Assembly (NCBI GenBank): GCA_016801845.1
Contig: CM028916.1
Coordinates: forward strand, 13,203,514-13,267,513
Length of the DNA stretch: 64,000 nt
Direction: 5' to 3'
Source of the DNA: Polydactylus sextarius
Lineage: Eukaryota; Chordata; Actinopteri; Polynemidae
Shown: positions 11,117 through 23,700 of the stretch, in pieces
How positions within the stretch are numbered: the stretch's first letter is position 1
How the letters are laid out: each line of letters starts with the position of its first letter
Notes under the pieces: model-generated
The model's database searches: none
Told to the model about the DNA's origin: nothing
What the model saw: the letters and a program-made list of their open reading frames with translations, nothing else
Translations under genes and position numbers: made by a program

Positions 11117-12949
11117 TCACTCCTGATAAAGGAGATGCTGCCCTCTTGTGGATTGAATGGTGTCCCGAATTTGCTGCAAAATGGTGTCCGGCTGCAGAGT
11201 CAGTGCTGAGTGATCGAGTCGCTTAAAGTCTTCATTGCAGAGTAGGCATTCAATTATGTGAGCTACTCTCTGTAGGTCAAAGGCAGCATGGTAAGGTCCA
11301 AGTGTGGTGAGGGTTTCTGAAAGATGCCTTGGGTAATCAGAGGAGTCTCCAGAGGAGCAAGCATTCAGAAAAGCCATTCGGTTGTCGGCGATGATTTTCA
11401 GGAACGAGGCAAATTCACCATAATCAATACCAGAACAGGCCTTCATTATGACCTGAAGAGAAACACACGACAGTTATCAAATAAGATCATATACACACAA
11501 TGTATACAGTCAGGGCGCCAGTGTGTTCCTGAATGACATGCAAACAAGGTGTTATCTGCAAAGTACCTGGCAGTGCTGATGCCAGGAATCCATTGTGTTT
11601 CTCCATTCATCTATCTCTTTTTGAACAGACGACAGTTCATTTTGTAGAAACTGCCACATTATGTCAATGTTGCAGCCATTCAGCCAATTGTGATTAATAG
11701 AGATGGTGTCCTCCTGTAAGAAAAACATAAAAGTTACAATTGCAAAATACTGACACTAATAAAACTCACTTTCATAGATCTATTAAAACAAAGAATGTAA
11801 AATGACACATAATTTCTTATTAAGTAAATCATTTTGCTCTAGTTCCACTGCTCAGATATCATTACCTCTCCATTTCTTACCAGATTATAAACTTGATGGT
11901 GCCAGCCACTGGGCACAAAAATAATTTCACCCGCCTCTTGAATAATCTCAAGAGGTTGACAGGCTTCTTCGACATGAGGAAAAAGGCCCCTGTCTCGAAG
12001 TTCAGATGATGTTACGTCATAAGGGAGGTTGCCATGAGTGTCTCGCAAAAACTCCTCCTGACCTGGTGGATACAGGAGCCATTTCTTCCTACCACAGATA
12101 TTCGCAGACCAACTGTAGGAACGGAACACATCAGCATGGAACGGGGTCCTGGTGATGAGAAAGTTAGTAGTTAGTAAGAACTAATCTGTTATCTAGGTTT
12201 TGCCAACATTATGTTTAATCTTTCGTACCACGAGCCTTTGGGACCCATGTAGACAAACCGGTAGTCATCCACCTCAAGTGTATCCCAGTATTCATTAAGC
12301 CAGTCTGAAGAAAAGAAGACTGGTGTGGTGTAAACACTGTGTTCTGGAAAGTCCCTGTAGAAAAAAATTACACATCAGTTACATTTGTTGAACAGAAATG
12401 ATCACAAAATCAAAAAAGAAGTTTCCTCTCAGTATTAAATTTACCTTGACATGTGCCAGTCTTTAAGATAGAGACATCCTTTAGGTGATGAGTGGCCATT
12501 CTGGATATATTCCCTCCAGTAGTGTATAAATTCTTTAAAAGGCATTACTTGCTTAGGGTTTGCATTGTACTCCTTTGCATTACAGTTTGCAACAGGAACA
12601 GGCGTTTCATCTGTGATGGAGAGAAATAAATGAGTTTACATGCAAACCATCATCAGGAATTATGATTCCTTGTATTTAATCATAAGTGTCATTTACCAAA
12701 CTCTTGCAGTAGTTTCTGGAAATTAGGCTTCCCTTCCTCTGTCACCCACTGTTTTCTACACTTCCACTCTTCTGTAAACCTTCTTGAAAACATACACGGA
12801 TGATTGGGTAGCAAGTATTTCTTGAAAAATTTGGAGTAGTTGAGCTCCCTGTCGATATAGTCTACAAAATGTGAAGACCAAAACTGTTCATAGGACTGTC
12901 TGGGTATTTTGACGAGGCTGCAGCAGTTACGGTACGCGTCCCTGTCCAT
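11117..12949 (-). CDS. jmjd4: JmjC-domain lysyl hydroxylase JMJD4 (6 coding exons)
   Basis: 2-oxoglutarate/Fe(II) oxygenase. Family knowledge: human JMJD4 hydroxylates C4 of a lysine in the NIKS motif of translation termination factor eRF1. Coding exons in transcript order on the minus strand: 12949-12697, 12610-12445, 12354-12229, 12148-11881, 11713-11567 and 11452-11117. All have GT-AG junctions and consistent phases, giving 431 aa. The start MDRDAY matches the human start MDRETR; an in-frame GTG at 12997 lies upstream and is not needed. Visible features: the entry motif NYSKFFKKYLLPNHPC; YLKDWHMSR; the Fe(II) facial triad H186-x-D188 in WTPFHAD and the distal H266 in PSGWHHQVYNL; and K203 in GRKKW, which by alignment to JMJD6 should contact 2-oxoglutarate. 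All catalytic residues are intact. It is convergent with iba57 and divergent from snap47, the latter matching the mammalian JMJD4-SNAP47 pair. Confidence 0.95.
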
Positions 12950-13832
12950 GATGGTAAACAAGAGCTCGGTTAGCCAGTTAGCAAACTTAGCTGTCACCGC
13001 TCGAACAGTGAAAGACGGTGAGAGAAAAAGCTAGCTACGAATTTTTCACTCACGTTGTCAAACCTCGGTCTTAACTACGACATAAACTTACATTATGCTC
13101 AAATGTATTTTTCTTATTTCGACGACAGGTCGCTACATATGACTCCATTGCACAGATTGTAGGTTACGATTCGTGAACGACGCACATACTGTAAAAACCG
13201 TTGCTTTATATCGTTTGTCACAGTTTCCTATATTAAAGTTACAATATATTTAACACGAACACTGTAAAATATTTCAGCTAATTTAGAAACTGACATTATA
13301 AATAACAAGTATCATTTATCCCAAATCTTGTCGTGGTAACCGTTTTTTCTGTTCTGACAGCTGCTGTTTCTAGTCGGACAGTAAACACAGTCGTACTCAG
13401 GTGTGACGTCACTTCCGTAATAAACATCACCGTCCTCAGTGAGAAGAAATCTGTGGTAACGTAATGTTCAAACCCAGCAAAATAATGTCGATTAATGTGG
13501 TTTGGGGCGGATATGATCTACCAGAAGGAAGTAACAAATGCTTAAGGGGTTTATTAATGACATTATAATGACGCACTTGTAATTTGGTCAGTTGGATAGA
13601 AAGCTGAAGCTGCAGTGTAAACGCCTCAGCTGAGCTCATCTTTTGCCCGAATCCCTTATTACACTCTGAAGAAAGTATGTTCAATATCAGGACAGTCTGA
13701 TCATTCACTACTTTCTCATTATGACGTAACAGTAGATTAACAATGAAACAATGCGTGTATGTGTGTGGTACAGATGTCATACTCAGTGTTATTTGTCCCT
13801 CTTGCAGGTGAATCAGTGTACCTCCTCCCAAA
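12950..13832. promoter_or_regulatory. Shared jmjd4-snap47 head-to-head promoter region
   Basis: The two start codons are 883 bp apart on opposite strands. The interval holds both promoters, the jmjd4 5'UTR, and the non-coding first exon and first intron of snap47. A CRE/ETS cluster sits at 13404-13417 and a plausible snap47 exon-1 donor (TCA|GTGAGA) at about 13439; the acceptor for the coding exon is CTCTTGCAG ending at 13807. No TATA box is evident, consistent with a bidirectional housekeeping promoter. Transcript starts cannot be placed from sequence alone. Confidence 0.6.
13404..13417. promoter_or_regulatory. CRE (TGACGTCA) fused to ETS-like site
   Basis: TGACGTCA (13404-13411) runs directly into ACTTCCG (13411-13417), an ETS/GABPA-type core in reverse orientation. 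It lies between the divergent jmjd4 and snap47 genes, just upstream of the candidate snap47 exon-1 donor. Both motifs are typical of TSS-proximal bidirectional promoters. Confidence 0.45.
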
Positions 13833-16800
13833 ATGAGCCGGGACGTTCCTATCCACAGCTGGCCTGGCTCCTATTACATCAACAGTGAAAAGCGGTGGGA
13901 AAATGGCACCCTGTGCCTCACCAGGACCATGGTGCGCTTTGTCTCCAGCCAGAATAAAGAGAGTCTTGCCAGTTTCCGCCTCTCCCGTATCATGGAGATA
14001 AAGATGGAGTCATCCAGTTTCATCTTCAGCACTCTCACAGTGCTTGAAGAAGGCAACGTGAAACATTGGTTTGGTTCCCTTAAGCCCAACAGGGTGGTAG
14101 TTTATAATGTTTTGGAACATTTCTGGAGAGAGCGCCTACTGTCCCCCAGCTCTGAGGTCCAAGGGGCCGAGTCTCAACCCTCTAAAGGCAGAGAGCTGAT
14201 CAATCTTGTGGCAGGGGCCCAGAGAAGACTGGAGGACACTGGCCGAGTGCTCAGCCACCAGGGAGAACAGTTTGATAACATGATGCAGGGACTGGAGAAA
14301 ATAGACTCTGACCTGGGCGTGGCTGATAAGTAATTATCTTTATATTTCGTACACAATCCTGTTTTCTGTATATAACAAGTTATGAAAAATGGTTTAATTT
14401 ACTGAATCTCCTCGTCTTTGTCTACTCTTTTGCAGACTTCTGTCAGAGCTGGAGTCTCCCTCATGGTGGCCATTTGGTAAACTCCCCTGGAAGATTCAGC
14501 AGGAAGCAAAAGCTGAGGATGCTGCAAGAGCTGCTGCAGCTTCTGCTGCTGCTTCAGCTGGCAAGTCTGGGAGAAATAAGGTGATCGTAAGCATCCCAGC
14601 TGTAGTGTCTAAAGGTGGAGACTCAGACTTAAAACCAGGATGCTTGCTGGTGCTGGTGTCCTCATTGGAGGTGAGAGACACAAACTGCCAGGTCCTTCAT
14701 CGTTTTGAACGAAATGAAATCGATGAAATCAGGGTCCAGAGTCCTTACGAGATCACTGTTAGACAACGGTTTATTGGAAAACCAGATATATGCTACAGAT
14801 TCCTGTCTGCCAAGATGCCAGAGGCAATGTCGGTGTTAGAAATGCAGTACAAAAAAAAGGTTGAGTTCACAAGCGAATATGCTGCTTTCAAGGCAACTCC
14901 TGCTTCATCTCCATGCGACAGAGAAGGGACAAACTGGAATGAAGGTAAGGAACAGTATAAACTGTTATTACATAGTTTCCATGCCTAGAATAAATTTGAC
15001 CACAGTGTGGCACTAAAGCTCTATGTTTCCACCTCTTGTATATTTTTAGGTGTGCAGCCACATGTAAAAATACTTCATCCACATGACTTTTTCACATGGT
15101 TATTAGTGTCTCTTTTTGACAGAAATGTATTTTGATGAGTCATTTCACCCTGATTGCCTCAGTTGCTGTGCTTTGAGTTTACTGTCTGGTTTCCTCATAA
15201 ACAACATATGCACTCTGCACTTTTTCACCATCTCCACCCATGGAGTCAGGTTTGTTGCAGAGATGCCAAGAGACAGAACTCCCACTGGAGGTCCCAACAG
15301 GAGAGCTGTCCCAGCTGCAGGTGCATGTCCTCCAGCCATCTGTCAGTCAGGCTGAGGCCCAGGAACTTAAACAGGTGAGGTCCAGTTGGACAAGTAAGAC
15401 TCCAATTGCCTGTGTGACGGTATGACTTACTCTATTGTTGCATTTAGATTTTTGTATATTTGTATATACAAGGTAGGTATTACAGGAGTCATGTCTGTGT
15501 GTTCAGGGAACAGATTGCCTTGGCAGCTGTTATGGTAACATGTATTTTGATAGTTCCATTCCAAACCACAATCCATCATAATGATTTTTATTTTTTATCC
15601 TGTGTGTTTAAAATGTTATTTGGTGAGACCACAAACCAAAGTCCATCCCGGTTTTAAGAGAGGAAAAGAAACATGGTCAGTCATTTGGTCAGACTGTACA
15701 ACGTCTTTCCATTCAGAACCTTGCAGCACTGAGAACTGTTACAGACATGGTCTGTGGTGGTGACGCAAATTCAGACCTATGATTCAGACCATTTTTTGTG
15801 TGTGACACACTATTATGGGTTGCTAGAATAAGATATTTAATGTAAAACCTTCAGCATGCTAGCTGAACCTTTGAGATGTAAAATTAAGATATGCACCATT
15901 ATATTATCATATATAATATATAGCATTATATTTACATAAATGAGTGCAGTGGTCATTCAATTGTGGATGCTTTGTTCCACTCCCACCATGTACAGGTCAC
16001 AGTGGTAGAAACCACTGTCACAGCTGACTTCCACCTTTCTGAAGATGCAGGCAGTAAAGTGTAAAGTGCTGCTGTGACATAGAAAACTTTGAAGTTTTTC
16101 AGAGGAAAAAAAAAACACACAGCAGTACGCCTGCAAATGTTGTAGAATAATATTCAGGACAATTAGAGATTGTGGGTGCATTGCGCATATTCATTACTAT
16201 AGTATGACTGAAGTGTTAAGTGCATGAAATAAAACATTTCATTATATAAACTTAATTAGATGTTAGTATGGAATTTTAAAGCTGCCGTTCTGTCAGTTAT
16301 CATGCACCCATCTATGTCAGACAAAATTTATACATGTACTGCTGCTTGTACTGCTAATGATTACAAGTATACTTAAAGGCTGTCAGCCCAACTGATTTTA
16401 ACCTATAAGATCCATTTGTTGGGTACAGATGACAGATCTATATGTAAAACACACTCACATATAATGACAGACCCAAAATGAAACATCATGTGAACATCAG
16501 AGTAAATGGAAAAATGTAAAATAACAACATTGTAGCTTCACATTCTATTAAAATATAATGACTGGTTACACCTTAACGGGAATTTTTACTGGTTGTTACT
16601 GTTGATAGTTGATTCATGTAGTAGTCAGTCATGGGGGAACCTCACACATGCACACACAGACCGAACCAAATGTATGAACAGACCCCATGAACTTGAAGTT
16701 CAGCGGCGATTCCTGGTGACTCCACTGACAGATGTGTGTCGGCGGGTTCAGAGTCCAGGGCTGCTGTCCCTGACATCCATCTGACCACCAGAGCTTTTTA

Positions 16801-19376
16801 TATCTCCTCTGTGGGAGTGTGGAAGTGAGAGTGATGGTAGCCACAGGTCATATATACAATGTGGCCTACACAAACTTTGTGACCTCTTGAATGATGGGTC
16901 ATCTGAAAAACACTTTTCTGGGCAATATTCAGGTGTTATGGCAACATTCTACTACATGTACAGATGTGTAAATCAGTTATTATTTCTCATAAAACCTATT
17001 ATACAGCTTTGCTGACCAAAAAATATTATTTTCCTAGTTTATGCTCTAATTTATTTCTTCCAATGTAGAATTTTGGTGTCCCGAGTAATATCTGTACTAA
17101 CATTAATTTTCTCTTTGTACTAATCCTTTCATGCTTATTGCATACTTCATTATGTATTTCAGCCATATAGCTTGTAAGTGACTATGTATTACATATGCAG
17201 ACAGACCACAGTCTACATTAGATGCATTAGCTAAGCTTTTGCTACCTTTTGCCAAGATTATACGATGGCTCACAGTACTTGATATATGAGTTGACCGAAT
17301 AATTAAAGCACCCACAACTGAGAAGCAACGTCGTCATTGCAGGCACTACTAAAATGTGGGAAATATTAGGGTACATGCCAATAGAAATATAGTTGCGCCA
17401 ATACTGGATTTTTCAGACGAATACTAATAAATTAAGAAAGAGAAAAATTCAACAAGCTGAAACCAACAATTCTGAGTATGATTGACATAACAAGCATATT
17501 GGGCCTGAGAAATACTGGGCATCCGACCTACCTTTGTTTTCGATCATGTGTTTTTAATCTCGGTATAGTTCCTAGAAGTCCTTGCACTGCATGAATCATA
17601 TCTCAAATGAGACACTGTTTCACTTTCTGTCCAATATTTAGTTAATTATTGTACATAATAACAATGTACAGTGGTTTACTGTTGTTTTTGTCTGTATAAT
17701 CATTTTTCAAACACATTTATCACAGTAACAGTGTTGGACCAGTCATACAACTTAGCATGTCTATTGTGTTGATAAATGGCATATTGTCTACAGCTGATAA
17801 TGGTTCAGACTTCAAAGTCTGCCAATTCTGAGTTCTACTGCACTTCTGAACACATCTTACTCTTAATGTAATTCATGTCGAGATTACAATCTGCAGTGGG
17901 GCAACTTGTGGGTCACTCGGTTTAATGTCCTGCCCTAAGCACTTTAGCAAATATTCCCTTTTGTCCAAGGATTTTTATGCAATTATTATTGTTTGAGGTT
18001 GGAAATTCCATCTTATTAACTGTAAAAACTAATTTACTCGTGAGCATGATAGGGCATTTTTGGTTTCATGTCTATTAACACAGACCTGAAATTACCCCAC
18101 TAATACCTATGACACAAGGAGTTTTAGTTCATATATTTTTCTATTAGTTGTAGCCTAAATGTTTAATTTTGGGGGTTTCTACATGACTTAAGTCCTCTAG
18201 CCATTGTATAAGCAGCAGCTAAAATAAGCATTTTCTGTGTTTTTCTATGACACACCAAAAACTCTTGTGAATGTTAACTGCAAGGTGTGATTCAGTTACG
18301 TCCTCCCAGATGAAATTGTAAAGTCACAGTCCTGACTGAGTGAATACAGTCACTCCTCGGTGTGTATTGACATACTATCTGATTTTTAAACTGCTGTCTG
18401 GACTCAATTCTGTGCTCGGTTGCAATGTCTGCATATAACGGCCAGTGAAAACTGACATAATGTCAGTGGGTGTACAAGTGTATGTATGAGTGTGTGAGCA
18501 TATGTAGCATAACATAATATTAGTTTAGAAACCATGGTGGTGGGGTTTGGAGTGAGTGTTCATTAGGTTTTGCTTGGCACATCACAGTATATTTAAGTCG
18601 TTCCATCAACCATAACATACACAGTTGTTGGACCATTGAGATGTATTCGCAGTATTCCCTAAACCCACTGAAAGCAGAAAACAAACAGTATTGAATGGTA
18701 TCAGTGATCCCAGGAGAAAAGCTAAGACTTGTCTCTGAATGTATTCTCAAGTTTCATATACTGCATAATGTGAAAAGTTATTATATCGGCCACAGGAGTA
18801 GCTGTTATTGCATCATGGTTGGTGTGGAATCGTTGCGTTGTCTTCTAATCTGCAGACATCAAGCTGCAGGCTATCGTCTTCATTGGGAAAGTGAGGAGAA
18901 GAAAAAACAATGAATTAAATGAAAATCTCACTCTCATCTACTCCTCTTTCTTCATATCACTGACACACTCACTTTCCAACTCGATGACCCCATCTTTACA
19001 CCTCAACACATATGGTCCACATGTTTCACCCTGCAACTGCTCACCATGTTTGTGTAGGTTTTAATATTGAGTTGTCTTTTATTTGTGTCTTGCTCCTTAG
19101 TTGTTCAGGTTCACCAGGGGCTGGTGTGTTATTAGTCAAACAAAAGAATGTGTGAATGTGTGTGTGTATGTGTGTGTGTTTGTACCTCAACAAATATGTA
19201 CTTATTTGGATGTGTGCTTGTCTGAGCAGATGCTGATGCAGCTGAAGAACCTTGCCCTGGAGGCAGAAACGGAGCTGGAACGGCAGGATGAAGTTCTGGA
19301 TGTTTTGACCAGCTCCACGGACCGAGCCACCATGCACATAGAGAAGCACACCTGCCGCATGAAACGACTGCTGTAG
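13833..19376 (+). CDS. snap47: Synaptosomal-associated protein 47 (4 coding exons)
   Basis: SNAP-25-family Qbc SNARE-like protein that takes part in intracellular membrane fusion. Coding exons: 13833-14329, 14436-14944, 15250-15374 and 19230-19376. All introns are GT-AG and the joined product has 425 aa (human about 464). The ATG at 13833 follows an acceptor at 13807, so exon 1 is non-coding. Domain order: an N-terminal PH-like region (about 1-100, including the conserved VKHWFGSLKP); a first SNARE motif (about 120-175) containing HQGEQFD, where Q143 aligns with the SNAP-25 ionic-layer Q53; a second PH-like/linker region with FERNEIDEIRVQSPYEI and RQRFIGKPD; and a C-terminal SNARE motif with LALEAETELERQDEVLD, where Q396 is the likely ionic-layer glutamine. 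There is no cysteine cluster like the palmitoylated linker of SNAP-25, as expected for SNAP47. An alanine-rich insertion (about 187-200) follows the first SNARE motif. The last intron is 3.9 kb. Confidence 0.95.
15375..19229 (+). other. Large last intron of snap47
   Basis: A 3.9-kb intron with a GTGAGG donor and a TGAGCAG acceptor. It is AT-rich and holds only short meaningless open frames. I see no nested gene, RNA gene or recognisable transposon in it. Confidence 0.75.
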
Positions 19377-20305
19377 CTCTGACAGTCCAGCTGACGCATG
19401 TGGTCACCATGTCCTTCCTGTAAGCTTCCTCATTCTCCTCATGGGATTGGCACAGTTAGAGAGCACTGCAAAACAGTTCAAGTGTCAGTGATTTCTGGGA
19501 AGTGCAGCAGTGTTCACTTAGCGCTAAAGATAATCACTAAAATCCCTGAAATTTGCACATGGTAATTATGATTTAAAACAGGAAAACATAAGCATTTATT
19601 AGGAACTGTTCTTTGTTTACAGAGGAATTAAGTAGGGATTCAGTTTTATTTATTTTTTTTCTGTCCTATGTTTTATTTGAAAGCATTCAGACATGTTTGA
19701 CTAAGATAAATCTGCCATCTTATCTTTATTAAGGGAAAGTCTTTGTTTTACTGTCTGAATGCGAGTCCTACAGCACTCTAGTATTGTTATCATTACATTT
19801 GACTTCGACAGCTGTCGTTTTGAAGTTTCCATATCACAACACTATCCTCTACATTATCATGTCTTGCTTCAACCACTCTAGAAACTAAGATCTAAGATTG
19901 TCACAGGAGAAAGAACTCACCCAGTACTAGGTTCAGTCCCTGGTAACTGTGTTTATGGCCTGAATCCGTTGTTTGAACCCTGCTGCTGGTGGGAAGCCAG
20001 TCACATACTTGGTGCATTAGTGACTCAGATTGGTTGATAGTGGCGCCTGAGTTGGATCAGAGAAAGTAGCATGAATCCTCAGTGTGTGTCTCTTCCACCT
20101 ACTCACGTTGGCAGGTGGAAAAAACAAAAGACTGATGACACACAATAGTTTACATTTATCTTGAACCCAGTAGGAGACAATAATGACAGTGACTACAGGC
20201 CAAAAAAATATTTAAAAGCAACAAAAGATATAAGACTTTTATTTATTCTCTCTTTATTCTCTCAAAATCTAATTCAAAACAAACTGCATGGTTTTTCCAT
20301 TGGTG
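19377..20305. other. snap47 3' flank
   Basis: Presumed 3'UTR and downstream DNA. There is no canonical AATAAA in the first several hundred bases; an AATAAA occurs near 20369 on the plus strand, so the 3' end is unresolved. On the minus strand, AATAAA hexamers occur at about 20240-20262, just beyond the orphan open frame described next. Confidence 0.4.
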
Positions 20306-20738
20306 TTATTTACAAAATAGATATAGAAAAAAGGATAAACCTGATATGAACTTATGAAATAAAATGAAGTGATAAAAAGCATATAATAGACTAAGAAATA
20401 AGATTTGCAGAGTAATGTCTGTGTTTCTGATGACGCACTGCCATCCTTCCTTTTTACAACCATTTCTGTCCTGATAAATGATTCCTCTCAGGTCTATGGT
20501 CTCACTTATGGTTTGTCTGTGGCTTAATGCTGCATGTCTCAATATGGCTGCCGTGTAAAATGCATCGAGTGGAAATGTCTCATCATTATCAATATAAATA
20601 GATTCTTGTAACTTTGCGATAAACTTCTGGGACTCTTGAAAATACAACAGGCAACACGCCGCCTCTGTGTTTCTAAATCTCCTACACAAATTACTCCACG
20701 TTAATGTTAACACATCTACTGTATATGACTTGCTGAAG
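20306..20738 (-). other. Orphan exon-like open frame, unidentified
   Basis: On the minus strand an open frame runs from a pyrimidine-containing TCTTCAG acceptor-like site (about 20738) to a stop at 20306, followed within about 65 bp by two AATAAA hexamers. This is the layout of a terminal coding exon. The first ~90 residues have protein-like composition: for example SNLCRRFRNTEAACCLLYF and LDAFYTAAILRHAAL, mixed charged and hydrophobic. The last ~45 are low-complexity Phe/Leu/Tyr and look non-coding. I do not recognise a family and found no upstream exon. It may be the 3' exon of an unplaced gene, a pseudogene, or chance. Confidence 0.2.
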
Positions 20739-20740
20739 AT

Positions 20741-23700
20741 TGATATTGTGTGTAAAGAACTGACCTATATTGTAATTTTGTCATATTATTGTGGTCTGTT
20801 ATCACTGTGAGCTTGTCATTAGCGATTAGTTTAACTTGAAATGTCTGAACATGATTTCAAAAAATGTGTTATTTTGTCTATAAATGCTTCTTTTTGCTGA
20901 TGATGCCAAATTTTATCTAGACACAATTAGCTCTAACTATAAGGGAAAAGATACAACTGCATCTTTCTTAAAAATAAATAAATTACTAAAATGAAGTACC
21001 ACACAACAGGTAATGTGAGCATTTAAATTAAATCATTTGTATGAGCTAGGAAATCATCACCAGTAAAAGTCTGTATTAGCATATGATTTGCAATAAAAAG
21101 TTTCAAAGTGTCACATTTCAGGTCAGGAGTTTGTTTTGCATTTAAGCTGTGTGCATATAGCTGTAGAGCTGTATCTACAGCTCTACAGCTGTATAATGTA
21201 TGCTACCTGCATAGTATCAAATAACAAACAAACAAAGTTAGTTTAGATTGAAACATTTAGTTGCTAAAAACAGATATTTCCTCTGGGAGTTGGTTAAGAG
21301 CAAAACAGAGCCAAGAGGAGAGCATATACTGAACTCAAACTGAATTGTGGCTCAAAATTAATAACATGGAATGACATTTTTTTAGCAACATTTCTTAAAA
21401 AAGTCCTGTGTATATTAGATACATAAACTGCATCATAAAAAATATTTTTATCACCTGGAGCTAGGGCCTAAGTGGTATCAGTGAGCCTGAGCATTGAGTA
21501 AATCTTTGGAAATATCCATGTGAATTGCTTCTCTTAAACTGAAACAAACAATTTTCAGTAACTTTTGTTCTACAACATGTTGTAAAAGTATATTCTGTTT
21601 TCACTCTCAGATTCTTAACTGTTTATACAGTTGAAGATAAACTGTCATCAAGCATACGTACGTAATCCTCAGCTATATGAAGTGAGTATGTGCTCATTAG
21701 TTTCTTGTGCTTGAAAACACTATAATATGGGTTTTTATCACCTTTTAACACCAGTTTGAGATGCCTTGGAAATATTTTTGAACAACCAGTTGACTGGAAT
21801 CAGCAGAACACTTGAGTATAGTATCCTGGCATAAAATGACCATTAAAGCCAAAGAAACAACATAATTTATTAGGTTTAGTTGTTTGGAAGTATCCAGAGT
21901 GAAATAAGCCTCCTGAATTCTAACCAGGCTTTATTCCTTAACAAAAAGTCAACAGGCAACGCCTCTCATAGTCGACTCCCATGTGACAAATTGCAACAGA
22001 GAATATCAAAACATGTGTAAATTAGAAACGGATGTTAATTACTGTTTCAGCCGCTGTGCATGTTGTAACGTGGAAGTGGCTCACTTTGTACACTCTGCTG
22101 TTATAACATCCTGTTGGCACTGGGACTATTGGCATCAGCTGACCACCCCTGTTGGGCTGCTTTCACCAAGAGGTGGGACTCCTCCGTGTCAACACTAAAC
22201 CAGATTTGATTTGGCATGTTGCTGAGCACTAAATTATGAATCAGGAAGAAGCTTTACATAAAGGGGTTTGAAAGAAGACCGACAGCCTCACTCAACAGTC
22301 TGGTCCCTGTTAGCATGAACTTATCACTTCTGTTAAACACAGCCCACCATGAAAGATGTGACTAAAAGCACGAGCACATGATAGCACAAAAGGGATGTCT
22401 AATTATGACATTATGAAAAGTTCTTCCAGCACGGTTAAAAATGTTTTCACTGTGAACTGTGTATTTTTGTTGATTTGAGTGATAAACAGTGAGATTTTGG
22501 AAGTCCCAAACTCCAGAAGCACACCACATGGTTATGTGAATTCCAACCCTTAAAAAAGGTTAGGGAAATAGAGCACACACTGGCGTGGTTTTCAAGCAGC
22601 CTTGCAATACGAGGAAGTGGTGGCGGTCTTGTCTGACCACAGATACATGAGATCCGGCTTTGCCTTCCTAACGGATGGTATGGAGACACAAGGGATTTTG
22701 CTGGCCTTGACTTCCAAGTCTGTTTACTCGATAGTTCTGTGGCGAGCACTCTCATTCGAGGAGCGTGTCTCCACTGATGGCCAATCAATCAACTCTTGCT
22801 GGGAAAAAACAGCCCAGGATTGTGGGCTACGAGGGCACATGTGGGTTGCGCAGCGCTCCAAAATATGGAGCCATGTGACTACAGTACAAATAGGCTGGAG
22901 TTGTCATCCTCAGGAATTTTCAATGTTTATTAAACATATTCATAAATTCAAGCATTTTGCTCCATTTAAATGTACAAACAATTCAGGAATGATCTTTTTT
23001 TCAATGCGCAAATGCAATATGCAACTATTGATTCGGAGTATCAGAGTCTATATTTGCAAAACATTAGAGAAATTTCATCTCCTCTCAACCATTAGACTGT
23101 CTGAGCATAATGGCCAGATTTTTGACTCTCCTCCTGGCCGGCCTCTTACTAGTGCAGGTGTTGCTGGGTTTCCTTTTGCTGAGGGAGTTTCTGGTTTCAG
23201 GAAATAAGGCCTGTTGGTTAATGTTAGAACTGGGAGAAAACGTTCCTGGAAGGAGGGTGTTTGAGTCCAACCAGGGGGGGGCGTATATGTAGTCTCCAAC
23301 AGAAAGTGATATGACGCTCAACATCATCATCTTGTCTGTGGCCGACAACGTGGTAACATTTTTACTTCATTGTTAGCGAAAGATGGACGCTTCTTCAAAG
23401 ATGTTTCAAAATTAGCGTTGTTGTGCTTGAGTCTGTTGTGAATATAAATTCTTTGCGTATACATTGCTTGGATTCTGAGTTTCTTTGGTTTTGTCAGACC
23501 ATAAATGTGTTCTGGATGGCTGTTAATATGGTACTTTCCCAGATGCTGAGCTGCATGATGATATCATGTGCTATTGCACTTATTGTTATGTTTTCCTTGG
23601 TCTTTGAGGCGCACTTTGGTTTTCTGGCTTTTGTTTCACAAACTTTTCTCATTTCTGTGCGACAGAGTTAACAGCTACGCAGCCAAACTAAACTTGGCTC

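Noticed and set aside
12950..12997. N-terminal extension of JMJD4 from 12997
   Set aside because: That codon is GTG; the ATG at 12949 gives MDRDAY, matching the human start.
22602..23207. 201-codon plus-strand open frame
   Set aside because: It starts at a non-ATG codon, contains low-complexity AT-rich translation in its second half, overlaps a minus-strand frame, and has no recognisable domain or splice context.
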